A stretch of 64,000 nucleotides of DNA from Rhodomicrobium vannielii ATCC 17100. Lineage in GTDB: Bacteria > Pseudomonadota > Alphaproteobacteria > Rhizobiales > Rhodomicrobiaceae. Location: NCBI RefSeq assembly GCF_000166055.1, contig NC_014664.1, positions 1,141,927 through 1,205,926 of the forward strand, in the 5' to 3' direction. Numbering within the stretch: position 1 is the stretch's first letter; every line of letters begins with the position of its first letter. The notes under the pieces were generated by a model. The model ran no database searches and was not told the origin of the DNA. It was given only the letters and a program-made list of their open reading frames with translations. Of this stretch, positions 1-8,360 are shown piece by piece. Made by a program: the position numbers and the translations under genes.

Positions 1-1
1 G

Positions 2-79
2 GTCGGCATCCTCACAAGCGCGCTCGGCGGACCTTTCTTCCTGTGGCTGCTCGGTCGCTATCGCCGCGAGCTATTGTAG
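2..79 (+). CDS. C-terminus of a FecCD-type iron/siderophore ABC transporter permease (partial)
   Basis: Only the last 25 codons are inside the window. They read VGILTSALGGPFFLWLLGRY and end RRELL-stop. The pattern G-G-P-F-F-L-W-L-L followed by basic residues is the usual end of the last membrane helix of FecCD/BtuC-family permeases, which carry Fe(III)-siderophores, haem or cobalamin across the inner membrane. The TAG stop overlaps the end of the convergent regulator gene by 9 bases. The assignment rests on this short motif alone. Confidence 0.55.
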   Translation, partial: VGILTSALGGPFFLWLLGRYRRELL

Positions 80-2041
80 CGGCGGTTCGCCCGACCGCAT
101 TTTCGGGCGCGGTCGCGGGCAAGACTTGAGCCTGCGATAGAGCGTGTTGCGGCTGATGCCGAGGCGGCGCGCGGCCTCCGACATGTTGCCCTCGCTCGCG
201 AGCACCGCCCGCTCGATCATGCTGTCGGAACTGGCGCGAAGCGATGCGGCCTCGCTGCCATCGTCACCCTCCGACGCGGCGGGGGCGTCGATGTCTTGCA
301 GATCCTCGATCAGATCGTCCGGCAAATGCCGCCAGCCGATCATCACCTCGCCCGGATCGACCACGGCGCAGGCGAACAGCAGCGCATTCGATAGCTGGCG
401 CAGATTGCCCGGCCAGCGATAACGCGCGAACGCGGCCGCGACGTCGGGGGCCAGCATCAGCGACTTGTCCGGCTCAAACGCCGCGAGCATCCGCGCCACG
501 ATGGCCATGAAATCGGTGCGCGCACGAAGCGCCGGAAGCTTCAGCGTGAGGCCGTTCAGCCGGTAATAGAGGTCGGAACGGAAACGACCCGCCTCGACCT
601 CGGCCTTGAGCGGCTTGTGGCTGGCTGCGATGAGCGCGAAATCCACCTTCGCGGGCTTTCCTCCACCGAGCGGCACGACCTCGCGTTCCTGAAGCACTCG
701 CAAAAGGCGCGATTGCAGCGAAAGCGGCATGTCTCCAATCTCGTCGAGAAACAGTGTGCCCCCGTTCGCCTCGCGGATGCGACCGGGCGAGCCCTCGCGG
801 CGCGCGCCGGTGAAAGCGCCGGGCGCATATCCGAAAAGCTCTGACTCGATCAGATGCTCGGGCAGCGCCGCGCAGTTCACCGCGATGAAGGGCGCGTCCT
901 TGCGCGGGCCCGAAGCATGGATCGCGGCGGAAACGCGTTCCTTGCCTGCACCCGACTCGCCCTGAAGCAGGATCGGGATCGGCTTGCCAGCCACCTTGCG
1001 CGCGCGCTCGATCACGAGCTTCATCGTCTCGTCGCCCGTGTCGAGGTCGGCGAGCGCGTCGCGAAGCGGCAACTCGCGGGGCGCATCCCGCCGATGCGCG
1101 GGCGCGATTCGGCTGCCCGGTTCGATGCGAAGGCAAAGCTGCCGCCCGGCGCGGGTCACGGTAGGCGCCACGCGGCCATTCTGGCGATGGGCGAGATCGC
1201 AAAGGCTCGGCATGTCGAGCGACAGGAAGGAGCCGATCGCTTTTCGGCCAATATCTTCGGCGCGGAGGTCGAGAAGCACCCGCGCCGCGTGGTTCGCGCC
1301 CGCGATGCGACCGTCCTCGGCGAGCGCGACAAGCCCTTCCGCGAGCGTGCCGATACCTTCCGCCTGCGGATGAAGGCGCAGCCGCATCTGGCTCTCGTGA
1401 TGAAGCTCGAACAGCCGGTTCTCGATCATATGGCTCGCCGCGCTGACGAGCCCCGACGTATGCGGATGGCGCACGCGATGGTGGCCCGACACGTCGATGA
1501 CGCCGAGAATCCGCCCGTCGGAGCCTGTCACGGGCGCGGCGGCGCAGGTCAGAAAGCGGTTGTGCTCAAGGAAATGCTCCGCGCCATGCACAAGCACGGC
1601 AGTTCCTTCAACGATGGCGGTTCCGATGGCATTCGTGCCCCGGTTCGTTTCGTGCCACGACGCACCGGGCTTGAGCGCCACGCGAGATGCTCGCTCCACG
1701 AACTCGGCGTCGCCCAGCGCCTCGATCAGCACGCCTTGCTCGTCGGCGAGGACAACCATGCTGCCGGAGCCGCGAACCTGCGCATAGAGATAGTCCATCA
1801 CCGGCCGGGCGCGTGTCAGAAGCTCGCGCCGACGCTCCAGCGTTTCCTTCAGGCGGGATGTGGAGATGCGGTCTTCGGCATTGAGCCGCCCGAACGGAAC
1901 CAGCCCGGCGCCAAGACATCGCTCCCAGCTTCGCGAGACGGTCGCGCCGACGAGGGCGGCGGGCGGAATTTCTCCGCGGTCGAGCATCCTGCGGGCGCGA
2001 TCCATCGACGACGCGCCTCGTGCAGCGTTCTCCATCGGCAT
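71..2041 (-). CDS. Sigma-54-dependent activator, AcoR-like (GAF, AAA+, Fis HTH)
   Basis: A 656-residue enhancer-binding protein. An N-terminal GAF-like sensor region covers about residues 85-210. The AAA+ domain has Walker A GESGAGKE (about 361-368), the sigma-54 contact loop GAFTGA (about 408-413) and Walker B TLFLDEIGD (about 429-437). A Fis-type helix-turn-helix (SEAARRLGISRNTLYRRL) closes the protein. No receiver domain is present, so it is probably switched by a small ligand, as in AcoR-type activators of acetoin or alcohol catabolism. It is divergent from an alcohol dehydrogenase whose promoter carries enhancer-like palindromes and a -24/-12 site, so that gene is the likely target. An internal ATG two codons downstream is an equally possible start. 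The ligand is unknown. Confidence 0.9.
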   Translation of the reverse strand: MPMENAARGASSMDRARRMLDRGEIPPAALVGATVSRSWERCLGAGLVPFGRLNAEDRISTSRLKETLERRRELLTRARPVMDYLYAQVRGSGSMVVLADEQGVLIEALGDAEFVERASRVALKPGASWHETNRGTNAIGTAIVEGTAVLVHGAEHFLEHNRFLTCAAAPVTGSDGRILGVIDVSGHHRVRHPHTSGLVSAASHMIENRLFELHHESQMRLRLHPQAEGIGTLAEGLVALAEDGRIAGANHAARVLLDLRAEDIGRKAIGSFLSLDMPSLCDLAHRQNGRVAPTVTRAGRQLCLRIEPGSRIAPAHRRDAPRELPLRDALADLDTGDETMKLVIERARKVAGKPIPILLQGESGAGKERVSAAIHASGPRKDAPFIAVNCAALPEHLIESELFGYAPGAFTGARREGSPGRIREANGGTLFLDEIGDMPLSLQSRLLRVLQEREVVPLGGGKPAKVDFALIAASHKPLKAEVEAGRFRSDLYYRLNGLTLKLPALRARTDFMAIVARMLAAFEPDKSLMLAPDVAAAFARYRWPGNLRQLSNALLFACAVVDPGEVMIGWRHLPDDLIEDLQDIDAPAASEGDDGSEAASLRASSDSMIERAVLASEGNMSEAARRLGISRNTLYRRLKSCPRPRPKMRSGEPPLQ

Positions 2042-2146
2042 GTCTCCCTGGCGGGATGCACTTCGAGGGCATCCTTAGTGTTTGGTAACATTCTCACCGA
2101 AAGAGCAGCTGCAACGCAAGAAAAACATCGCGACCGAAGAAACAGC

Positions 2147-2181
2147 TGTCCCGTTTCGGGACAGTGTAACGAAATGCCACA
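2147..2181 (+). promoter_or_regulatory. Two adjacent enhancer-type sites for the divergent sigma-54 activator
   Basis: Positions 2147-2163 read TGTCCCGTTTCGGGACA, a perfect palindrome that extends to CTG..CAG at 2146-2164. The next 17 bases (2165-2181) begin TGT and end ACA with the same spacing but a degenerate centre. TGTCCC-N5-GGGACA is the general form of upstream activator sites for AcoR-like regulators. The sites lie about 60-90 bases upstream of the -24/-12 promoter, a normal enhancer distance. Confidence 0.65.
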
Positions 2182-2238
2182 GAGTGGCGAGGCGGCGCAG
2201 ACATCGCGAATTCACGATATTTCAGCGACTTAGCACTC

Positions 2239-2254
2239 TGGCACGGTCCCTGCT
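2239..2254 (+). promoter_or_regulatory. Sigma-54 (-24/-12) promoter of the alcohol dehydrogenase gene
   Basis: The sequence TGGCACGGTCCCTGCT matches the RpoN consensus TGGCAC-N5-TTGCW with a single change. GG and GC are exactly 10 bases apart. It lies about 114 bases before the ATG at 2368 and faces that gene. Together with the upstream palindromes it predicts activator-dependent expression. Confidence 0.75.
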
Positions 2255-2367
2255 ATCAGGGCCCGCAGCAAGGGCGCTCGACCGTCCCTGCTTTTGGAGA
2301 ACGGGAGAAGCCGCGTTGGCGCACCAGCTTCCGCCGGACAAAAAAACTCTCATGGAAGGAAAGCACC

Positions 2368-3519
2368 ATGGCGGAAACCACTTTTTTCATCCCCTCGCTC
2401 AATCTCTTCGGCGCGGGCTGCCTCTCGGGCGCTGCTGATCATGCGAAGGCCAAGGGTTTCAAGCGTGCGCTGATTGTAACGGACATGGGTATGTTCAAGC
2501 TCGGCGCGGCGGAGAAAATCGCCTCCCTCCTTATCGAGCGCGGTGTGTCGAGCGCGATCTTCCCCGGTGCACAGCCGAACCCGACCGTTAAGAACGTCGA
2601 GGACGGGCTCGCGCTGCTCCTGCAGGAAAACTGCGATGTCGTGATCTCGCTCGGCGGCGGCTCCGCGCACGACTGCGCGAAAGGCATCGCGCTGACAGCC
2701 ACCAACGGCGGCAGCATCAAGGATTACGAGGGTGTCGACAAATCGCCCAAACCGCAGCTCCCGCTGATCGCAATCAACACCACGGCCGGCACGGCGAGCG
2801 AAATGACGCGCTTCTGCATCATCACCGACGAGGATCGTCACGTGAAGATGGCCATCGTGGATCGGCACACAACGCCGATCCTCTCGGTCAACGATCCCGT
2901 GCTGATGCTCGGCAAGCCTGCGCCGCTGACCGCCGCCACCGGCATGGACGCGCTGACCCATGCCATTGAGGCCTACGTTTCCATCGCCGCCACGCCCATA
3001 ACGGACGCCTGCGCGCTCAAAGCCGTGTCGATCATCTCGAACAACCTTCGCGATGCGGTCGCCGACGGGCAGAACCTCGCCGCGCGCGAGGCGATGTCCT
3101 ATGCGGGCTTCATGGCGGGCATGGCGTTCAACAACGCATCGCTCGGCTATGTGCATGCGATGGCGCATCAACTCGGCGGCTTCTACGACCTGCCGCACGG
3201 CGTCTGCAACGCAATCCTGCTGCCGCATGTTCAAAGGTATAACGCGCAGGTCGCAGCGACGCGGCTCAAGGATGTGGGACACGCCCTGGGCGTCGACACA
3301 ACGGGTATGTCGGACGAGAAAGGCGCCGATGCGTGCATCCATGCGATCCAGCGGCTCTCAACGGATATAGGCATTCCGCCAAACCTCACCGGACTTGGCA
3401 TGAAGGATGAGGATGTGCCCATACTCGCCACGAACGCGCTGAAGGACGCCTGCGGCTTCACCAATCCGAAGCAGGCCAACCAGGCCGAGATCGAGGCGAT
3501 CTTCCGCGCGGCGGCCTAG
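2368..3519 (+). CDS. Iron-containing (group III) alcohol dehydrogenase
   Basis: A 383-residue NAD-dependent dehydrogenase of the Fe-ADH family that interconverts primary alcohols and aldehydes. The nucleotide-binding GGGSAHD lies at about residues 96-102. The four metal ligands fall where the family has them: D194 and H198 ([11 protein letters not shown]), H263 (GYVHAMAH) and H277 (DLPHGVCN). The ATG is preceded by AAGGAAAG. The gene is monocistronic, with its own sigma-54 promoter and a downstream hairpin terminator, and is paired with the divergent AcoR-like activator, so it is probably induced by an alcohol or a related metabolite. The exact substrate (ethanol, methanol or a diol) cannot be read from the sequence. 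Confidence 0.92.
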   Translation: MAETTFFIPSLNLFGAGCLSGAADHAKAKGFKRALIVTDMGMFKLGAAEKIASLLIERGVSSAIFPGAQPNPTVKNVEDGLALLLQENCDVVISLGGGSAHDCAKGIALTATNGGSIKDYEGVDKSPKPQLPLIAINTTAGTASEMTRFCIITDEDRHVKMAIVDRHTTPILSVNDPVLMLGKPAPLTAATGMDALTHAIEAYVSIAATPITDACALKAVSIISNNLRDAVADGQNLAAREAMSYAGFMAGMAFNNASLGYVHAMAHQLGGFYDLPHGVCNAILLPHVQRYNAQVAATRLKDVGHALGVDTTGMSDEKGADACIHAIQRLSTDIGIPPNLTGLGMKDEDVPILATNALKDACGFTNPKQANQAEIEAIFRAAA

Positions 3520-3561
3520 GCTCAAACGGTTTCCGTCCGCCCCTCCCACTCAGGACGGATT

Positions 3562-3596
3562 GGCTCGGGGTTGGCGTTTGGCCCCGAGCCTCTTTC
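3562..3596 (+). terminator. Rho-independent terminator after the alcohol dehydrogenase
   Basis: GGCTCGGGG (3562-3570) pairs perfectly with CCCCGAGCC (3582-3590) across an 11-base loop and is followed by TCTTTCT. It lies 43 bases after the stop codon. Confidence 0.8.
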
Positions 3597-3618
3597 TGCC
3601 TGGGAAGAGCGCGTAGGC

Positions 3619-4557
3619 TCAAACGACGTTATCGGGAGCGAGCGCGCACGACTCGGCATCGCCGCGCTCGATTTGCAGCGTCACATGCTCGATGCCGAAT
3701 TCCTCGTGCAAGTCGTGACCGGCGCGCGCGATGAAGGCGTCGCCCGGATGGCCTTCCGGCATCACGAGATGACAGGTCAGCGCGGTTTCGGTGGTGCTCA
3801 TCGCCCAGATATGCAGATCGTGGATGCAGGCGACGCCGGGCAGCGCTTCGAGATGGCGGCGCACCGCGACCGGATCGATACCGGGCGGCACAGCTTGCAG
3901 CGCCATGTTCACCGAATCGCGCAACAGGCCCCAGGTTCCCGCCACGATGACGCCCGCAATCGCGAGGCTGACCAGTGGGTCCACCCACATCCAGCCCGTC
4001 TGCCAGATCAGGAAAGCCGCCAGCAGCACGCCGACCGACACGCCCGCGTCTGCCGCGAGATGCAGGTAAGCGCCGCGAATGTTGATGTCCCCGTGCCGCC
4101 CGCGCATGAACAAAAGCGCTGTGCCGCCGTTGATGACAATACCGATGGCGGAGGCGATCATCACGCCGCCAGCAGCCACCGGCTCGGGATAGAAAAACCG
4201 CCGCGCGGCTTCGAGCGCGATGGCACCCACCGCGATCAGCAGGATGATGGCGTTGGCGAGCGCTGCGAGGATCGACGTTGAGCGATAGCCATAGGTGAAG
4301 CGCTCCGTCGGCCGTTTTTTTGCCGCCGTCGCCGCCCCCCAGGCCAGCAGAAGGCCGAACACATCGGACAGGTTGTGTCCGGCGTCGGCGAGGAGCGCCA
4401 CGGAGTTCGCGATCACGCCATAGACGACCTGCGCCGCGACAAGCGCGATATTGAGCCCCACGGCGATGGCGAAAGCCGATTGAAAGTTCTGCGGGGCGTG
4501 GCCGTGAGCATGGGCGTGCGAGTGGCCGTGACTGCTATCGTGATTATGTCCGTGCAT
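3619..4557 (-). CDS. CDF-family cation efflux protein (ZitB/CzcD-like)
   Basis: A 312-residue inner-membrane proton antiporter that exports Zn2+ or related divalent metals. The start is set at the ATG giving MHGHNHDSSHGHSHAHAHGH; a longer reading frame upstream has no family similarity. The histidine-rich N-terminus is typical of zinc transporters. Six membrane segments follow, with two paired metal-site motifs, DAGHNLSD in TM2 and HLAADAG in TM5. A C-terminal cytoplasmic domain of about 80 residues (from PPGIDPVAVRR) has the ferredoxin-like fold of the family. The gene stands alone and converges on the terminator of the alcohol dehydrogenase. The metal is inferred from the His-rich tail. Confidence 0.9.
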   Translation of the reverse strand: MHGHNHDSSHGHSHAHAHGHAPQNFQSAFAIAVGLNIALVAAQVVYGVIANSVALLADAGHNLSDVFGLLLAWGAATAAKKRPTERFTYGYRSTSILAALANAIILLIAVGAIALEAARRFFYPEPVAAGGVMIASAIGIVINGGTALLFMRGRHGDINIRGAYLHLAADAGVSVGVLLAAFLIWQTGWMWVDPLVSLAIAGVIVAGTWGLLRDSVNMALQAVPPGIDPVAVRRHLEALPGVACIHDLHIWAMSTTETALTCHLVMPEGHPGDAFIARAGHDLHEEFGIEHVTLQIERGDAESCALAPDNVV

Positions 4558-4818
4558 GCGACCCGCCGAGTTTTTCTTGCTTTCGGGACACCGTAGCTTG
4601 CGGAGACGTTGGTGGATACTAAAGAATTCAGCTCTTCGGTTGATGCGAGATGAACAAAGACTTGGCGCGCGCGGGGTGGCGGGGGAGCGACACCGCCAGC
4701 GGAGCGATTTTGACGTTCGAGTCCCGCTGCGCCTGCCGCAGCCCAAACTTGCCTTGGACGCCCACTTTACTTTTCCGGCGCCATCGTCGAAATTCCGCGA
4801 GGCGCGGTTGGAGGCTTC

Positions 4819-5571
4819 ATGAGCGTATTTTCATCGGATGGCGTGGACATAGCCTACACGGTCGAGGGCGAAGGCGATCCGATCCTGCTCATTCACGGCT
4901 TCGCGTCAAACGCGGCCACGAACTGGAAAGACACGGGCTGGACCCGCTGGCTTACCGGTAACGGCTTTCGCGTCGTGACCTTCGATAATCGCGGCCACGG
5001 CGCAAGCAGCAAGCTCTACGAGCCGGACGCCTACGCGGGGCCAGTGATGGCGGAAGACGCGCGCCGCCTGCTCGATCACCTCGACATCGCCCGCGCGGAC
5101 GTCATGGGCTATTCCATGGGAGCACGCATCGCGGCGTTCCTCGCGCTGGCCCATCCCGAGCGGGTGCGGCGGGCGATCTTCGCGGGGCTCGGCGCAAACA
5201 TGATAAGCGGCGTCGGCGACCCGCAGCCCATCGCCGACGCGCTTATGGCCGACGATCCGGCAGCCGTGGCCGACGCAAACGCGCGCGGCTTCCGCATCTT
5301 CGCGGACCAGACGAAGAGCGACCGGCGGGCGCTCGCCGCGTGCATCAAGGCATCGCGCGACCGCATCCCCGGCGACGAACTCGCCACGCTGACAATGCCG
5401 GTCCTCGTCGCGGTCGGCACCGACGACACCATCGCCGGACCGCCCGGACCGCTGGCCGACGCGATCCGGGGCGCGAAAACGCTCGATATTCCGGGCCGCG
5501 ACCACATGAAGGCCGTCGGCGATCGCGCCTTCAAGGACGGTGTGCTGACCTTCCTGCGACAGGGATCATGA
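4819..5571 (+). CDS. Alpha/beta hydrolase
   Basis: A 250-residue soluble alpha/beta-hydrolase. LIHGF (about residues 29-33) supplies the oxyanion turn, GYSMGARIA (about 96-104) is the nucleophile elbow with the catalytic serine, GTDDTI (about 199-204) carries the candidate acid, and GRDHMK near the C-terminus the histidine. There is no signal peptide. GGAGG lies 8 bases before the ATG and fixes the start. It is followed after about 100 bases by the cysE gene with its own promoter. The family covers esterases, lactonases and C-C hydrolases, and no substrate can be assigned. Confidence 0.85.
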   Translation: MSVFSSDGVDIAYTVEGEGDPILLIHGFASNAATNWKDTGWTRWLTGNGFRVVTFDNRGHGASSKLYEPDAYAGPVMAEDARRLLDHLDIARADVMGYSMGARIAAFLALAHPERVRRAIFAGLGANMISGVGDPQPIADALMADDPAAVADANARGFRIFADQTKSDRRALAACIKASRDRIPGDELATLTMPVLVAVGTDDTIAGPPGPLADAIRGAKTLDIPGRDHMKAVGDRAFKDGVLTFLRQGS

Positions 5572-5606
5572 TTATTTTCTATGCAACTGCAACGACTGGC
5601 AAAACT

Positions 5607-5635
5607 TTGCACAGTTCGAAGCGATCGGTTAGACT
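5607..5635 (+). promoter_or_regulatory. Probable housekeeping promoter of cysE
   Basis: TTGCAC (5607-5612), a 17-base spacer and TAGACT (5630-5635) match the alphaproteobacterial sigma-70 pattern. The start point would lie about 30 bases before the cysE ATG. Confidence 0.5.
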
Positions 5636-5672
5636 GCGGGAACTTTTACGGGCGTGAGAGGGCTTTCGCCAC

Positions 5673-6536
5673 ATGTTGAAAAATGAGCGGAAGGGCAGAT
5701 CTGCGAAAGTGGCGCCCTACGATCCCGTTTGGGAGGTGATCCGCGACGAAGCGCGCGATATCGCCCAGCGAGAGCCGGAGCTGACGGCGTTCGTTTATGC
5801 CACGGTGCTCAATCAGCGGACCCTTGAACAGGCGGTCTGCCACCGGCTTGCTTCCCGCCTCGGTCATGAGGACGTGAATTCCGATCTAATCCGCCAGATC
5901 TTCAACGGCGTGATCGAGACGAATCCCGAACTCGGCGTCGTTTTCCGCGCGGACCTCTCGGCCGTCTACGACCGCGATCCGGCATGCAGTCGCCTCATCG
6001 ATCCGCTTCTCTATTTCAAGGGCTTCCACGCGCTGGAGACGCAGCGATTCGCGCACGCGCTTTGGCAACAAGGTCGCCTTGACTTCGCCATGTACCTCCA
6101 GAGCCAGTCCTCCCGCGTCTTCGGGATCGACATCCACCCCGCCGCGAAGATCGGGCGAGGCATCATGTTCGACCACGGGTCGGGTATCGTCATCGGCGAA
6201 ACGGCCGAAATCGGCGATAACACCTCGCTCCTGCATAGCGTCACGCTTGGCGGCAGCGGCAAGGAAACGGGCGACCGCCATCCGAAGATCGGGCGCGGCG
6301 TGATGATCGGCGCGGGCTCGAAGATCCTCGGCAACATCCATGTCGGCGACTGCGCGCGCATTGCGGCTGGCAGCGTCGTTTTGAAGGACGTTCCGCCGAA
6401 AACGACTGTTGCGGGAGTGCCTGCGAGAGTGGTAGGCGAAGCGGGCTGTGCGCAGCCCTCCCGTATGATGGATCAGGCGCTCAACGGAAATTGCGGCTGC
6501 TACGAAGAAAGCGCCGAACAGACAGGCAGATCATGA
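5673..6536 (+). CDS. cysE: Serine O-acetyltransferase
   Basis: A 287-residue enzyme that transfers acetyl from acetyl-CoA to L-serine, giving O-acetylserine for cysteine synthesis. The helical N-terminal domain has the family signature (DPVWEVIRDEA, about residues 18-28). The left-handed beta-helix is built from hexapeptide repeats: IHPAAKIGRGIMFDHGSGIV, IGETAEIGD and HPKIGRGVMIGAGSKILGNI. The catalytic histidine of FDHG and the downstream HSVTLGG are present. The C-terminal tail that usually binds cysteine synthase or gives feedback control is long here and ends in a polar stretch. Its stop overlaps the next start as ATGA, so the two genes are translationally coupled. Confidence 0.95.
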   Translation: MLKNERKGRSAKVAPYDPVWEVIRDEARDIAQREPELTAFVYATVLNQRTLEQAVCHRLASRLGHEDVNSDLIRQIFNGVIETNPELGVVFRADLSAVYDRDPACSRLIDPLLYFKGFHALETQRFAHALWQQGRLDFAMYLQSQSSRVFGIDIHPAAKIGRGIMFDHGSGIVIGETAEIGDNTSLLHSVTLGGSGKETGDRHPKIGRGVMIGAGSKILGNIHVGDCARIAAGSVVLKDVPPKTTVAGVPARVVGEAGCAQPSRMMDQALNGNCGCYEESAEQTGRS

Positions 6537-6745
6537 CGCCCGCAGAAACAAAGGCCCTCGAAAAATACCTCCGGAAAACTTTCAGCCTGGAGGCCATTGA
6601 GGTCAAGAAACGCCAGAAGAAACAGGACTCCGTCGAAGTGTTCGTGAAAGAGGAGTTCGTCGGCGTTATCTACAAGGACGACGAGGATAATGAAGTCAGC
6701 TATCAATTCCAGATGGCGATCCTCGAAGACGATCTGAAGGAATAG
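6533..6745 (+). CDS. DUF3126 family protein
   Basis: A 70-residue small protein starting MTPAETKALEKYLRKTF. It matches the short DUF3126 family usually found directly after cysE in Hyphomicrobiales. The start is set at the ATG that overlaps the cysE stop (ATGA), not at the in-frame ATG 42 bases upstream. The protein is highly charged, with an alternating pattern (VEVFVKEEFVGVIYKDDEDNEVSYQFQMAIL) that suggests a small beta sheet. The function is unknown. Conserved coupling to cysE implies a role connected to sulfur or cysteine metabolism, but that is inference. Confidence 0.85.
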   Translation: MTPAETKALEKYLRKTFSLEAIEVKKRQKKQDSVEVFVKEEFVGVIYKDDEDNEVSYQFQMAILEDDLKE

Positions 6746-6757
6746 GAAAGGCGCGCC

Positions 6758-7291
6758 ATGGCGATCTACGCTCTCGACGGTATTTCCCCGGAGTTGCCGC
6801 CTGAGGGCGATTACTGGATCGCGCCGACAGCCGTGCTTCTCGGCCGCGTTGCGCTCGGCCGCGACGCTTCGGTTTGGTTCGGTTCGGTTCTGCGCGGCGA
6901 CAACGATCCCATCGAGATCGGCGACGGCACGAACATCCAGGACATGACGATGATCCACACGGATCTCGGCGCGCCTACAAGTGTCGGACGCGGCTGCACC
7001 ATCGGCCACCGCGTCACGCTGCATGGCTGCACTGTGGGCGACAACTGCCTCATCGGCATGGGTGCGACAATCCTCAATCACGCCGTGATCGGCGACAATT
7101 GCCTCATCGGAGCAGGCGCGCTCATCACCGAGGGCAAGCAGATCCCCGCGGGATCGGTGGTGCTCGGATCGCCCGGCAAGATCGTGCGCGAGGTCACAGC
7201 AGCGGAGATCGAAGGGTTCAAGCGATCGGCTGCGGGCTACATGGCCAACGCACGCCGTTTCCGCGCCGGTCTCGCCTCGGGGAGCGTCTGA
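6758..7291 (+). CDS. Gamma carbonic anhydrase family protein
   Basis: A 177-residue left-handed beta-helix protein of the YrdA/PaaY/CaiE-like gamma carbonic anhydrase group. The hexapeptide core runs from about residue 20 to 150. Candidate metal-binding histidines are in MIHTDLG and in IGHRVTLHG, placed as in the Cam family. It starts 12 bases after the DUF3126 gene, with GGAAAGG before the ATG, and completes a cysE-DUF3126-gammaCA operon. The metal ligands suggest activity, but many members show none in vitro, so CO2 hydration is only the family expectation. Confidence 0.88.
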   Translation: MAIYALDGISPELPPEGDYWIAPTAVLLGRVALGRDASVWFGSVLRGDNDPIEIGDGTNIQDMTMIHTDLGAPTSVGRGCTIGHRVTLHGCTVGDNCLIGMGATILNHAVIGDNCLIGAGALITEGKQIPAGSVVLGSPGKIVREVTAAEIEGFKRSAAGYMANARRFRAGLASGSV

Positions 7292-7342
7292 TCGCGACGT
7301 TGGCAGCGCGGTGTCGTCCAAAACGAGTGGTAGACAAAAATT

Positions 7343-7373
7343 TGGCCGGTCCCTTGGCGTGAGGCACCGGCCA
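7343..7373. terminator. Bidirectional hairpin terminator
   Basis: TGGCCGGT (7343-7350) pairs with ACCGGCCA (7366-7373) over a 15-base loop. On the minus strand the stem runs straight into AAATTTTTG, a proper T-tract, so it best terminates the small minus-strand ORF at 7424-7636. It can also stop transcripts leaving the carbonic anhydrase gene. Confidence 0.6.
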
Positions 7374-7423
7374 TATCCTTTGACACCGGCGGGGACGGGA
7401 CTTGGGGGGCAAGGGAGCCGGCG

Positions 7424-7636
7424 TCATCGGTTCGTGTAAATAACGCTTGCGAGCCATCGGGGTTCCGGCGCGTTTGAAAATTCTCTCAGCGCCCGCTCGA
7501 ACGCGCTATCGAGGCCCGTTTCGCATGAAGAAGCGCGGTCGCGACACGTCCTTTCCAGAAGCGAAAGCTCCCCCGAATTGGCGCGGAAGGCATGCGCGAT
7601 GGCATGCTTGCGCGTTTCCCGCTTCGCGCGCATCAT
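7424..7636 (-). CDS. Possible small protein, unknown
   Basis: A 70-codon frame with no recognised family, polar and arginine-rich (MMRAKRETRKHAIAHAF). The support is circumstantial: it fills most of a 420-base gap and is followed on its own strand by a hairpin with a T-run. No convincing ribosome-binding site precedes the ATG pair. It could be spurious, and nothing else was seen in 7292-7714. Confidence 0.3.
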   Translation of the reverse strand: MMRAKRETRKHAIAHAFRANSGELSLLERTCRDRASSCETGLDSAFERALREFSNAPEPRWLASVIYTNR

Positions 7637-7714
7637 GAGAGTTGCCCGAAACGCAAAAATGCGGCGGGCACTGCGGCATCAGGCTCGCCGCGACCGTATT
7701 CTGGGAGGAATACC

Positions 7715-8146
7715 ATGAGCGTTGCAGGAATTCTCAAAGGCAAAGGCCGCAAAGTGCTCAGCGTGCTGCCGGATCGAACGGTTTTCGAGGTCGTTCGTCT
7801 GCTCCACGCCAACCGCATCGGCGCCGTCGTGGTGGTCGACGAGCAGCACCATGTGCTCGGCATCGTTTCGGAACGAGACATCGTGCGCATCCTGGCGGAA
7901 CGCGGAGCCGCTGCACTCGAAGAGACGGTGGCCGACCACATGACCCGCCCCGTCTCCACCTGCTCGGAGCATCACAGCATCGATTGGGTCATGGAGGAGA
8001 TGACACAGCATCGCTTCCGGCATGTTCCCGTCACCGAGAAGGAGCGCCTCGTCGGCATCGTTTCTATCGGCGATGTGGTGAAGGCCAAGCTTGACGTAGC
8101 GGAAGCCGAAGCGGCGCAGATGCGACAGTATTTCGCCGCCAGCTAA
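7715..8146 (+). CDS. CBS-domain protein (two CBS repeats)
   Basis: A 143-residue protein made almost entirely of a Bateman module. The first CBS repeat covers about residues 8-70 (TVFEVVRLLHANRIGAVVVVD, then LGIVSERDIVRIL). The second covers about 78-135 (MTRPVSTCSEHHSIDWVMEE, then LVGIVSIGDVVKAKL). Such stand-alone pairs bind adenosine nucleotides or SAM and report energy state to partner proteins. The start is chosen at the ATG preceded by GGGAGGA, since a longer in-frame extension upstream is unlike the family. It is followed by a strong terminator and has no operon partner. Confidence 0.9.
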   Translation: MSVAGILKGKGRKVLSVLPDRTVFEVVRLLHANRIGAVVVVDEQHHVLGIVSERDIVRILAERGAAALEETVADHMTRPVSTCSEHHSIDWVMEEMTQHRFRHVPVTEKERLVGIVSIGDVVKAKLDVAEAEAAQMRQYFAAS

Positions 8147-8200
8147 GCCCGGTCGTCCACGCGAAGGCGCCTCGCTTTCCTGACATCCCCCTCCGATTGA

Positions 8201-8228
8201 GGAAAAGCGCATCGGGCGCTTTTCCTTT
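8201..8228 (+). terminator. Rho-independent terminator after the CBS-domain gene
   Basis: GGAAAAGCGC (8201-8210) and GCGCTTTTCC (8216-8225) form a perfect 10-bp stem with a 5-base loop followed by TTTC. The A/T part of the stem lets it act in both directions, so it may also stop transcripts of the convergent patatin gene. Confidence 0.85.
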
Positions 8229-8360
8229 CGAATGGCCGCTTGGGCGCAGCCTTCGCGAGCGGGATTCCAAACTTTACGCGTGCCCAGGTGCCAGCCCTTC
8301 AGGCGTAAGCGGTTGCTTGGCGGCATGCAGCCAGGCGGATGAAGCATATGCGCCAGACCA

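Noticed and set aside
854-2233. A 459-codon plus-strand frame opposite the sigma-54 activator gene
   Set aside because: It is a high-GC shadow. The minus strand encodes a complete activator with all motifs, while this frame shows no family similarity and is full of R, A, P and H.
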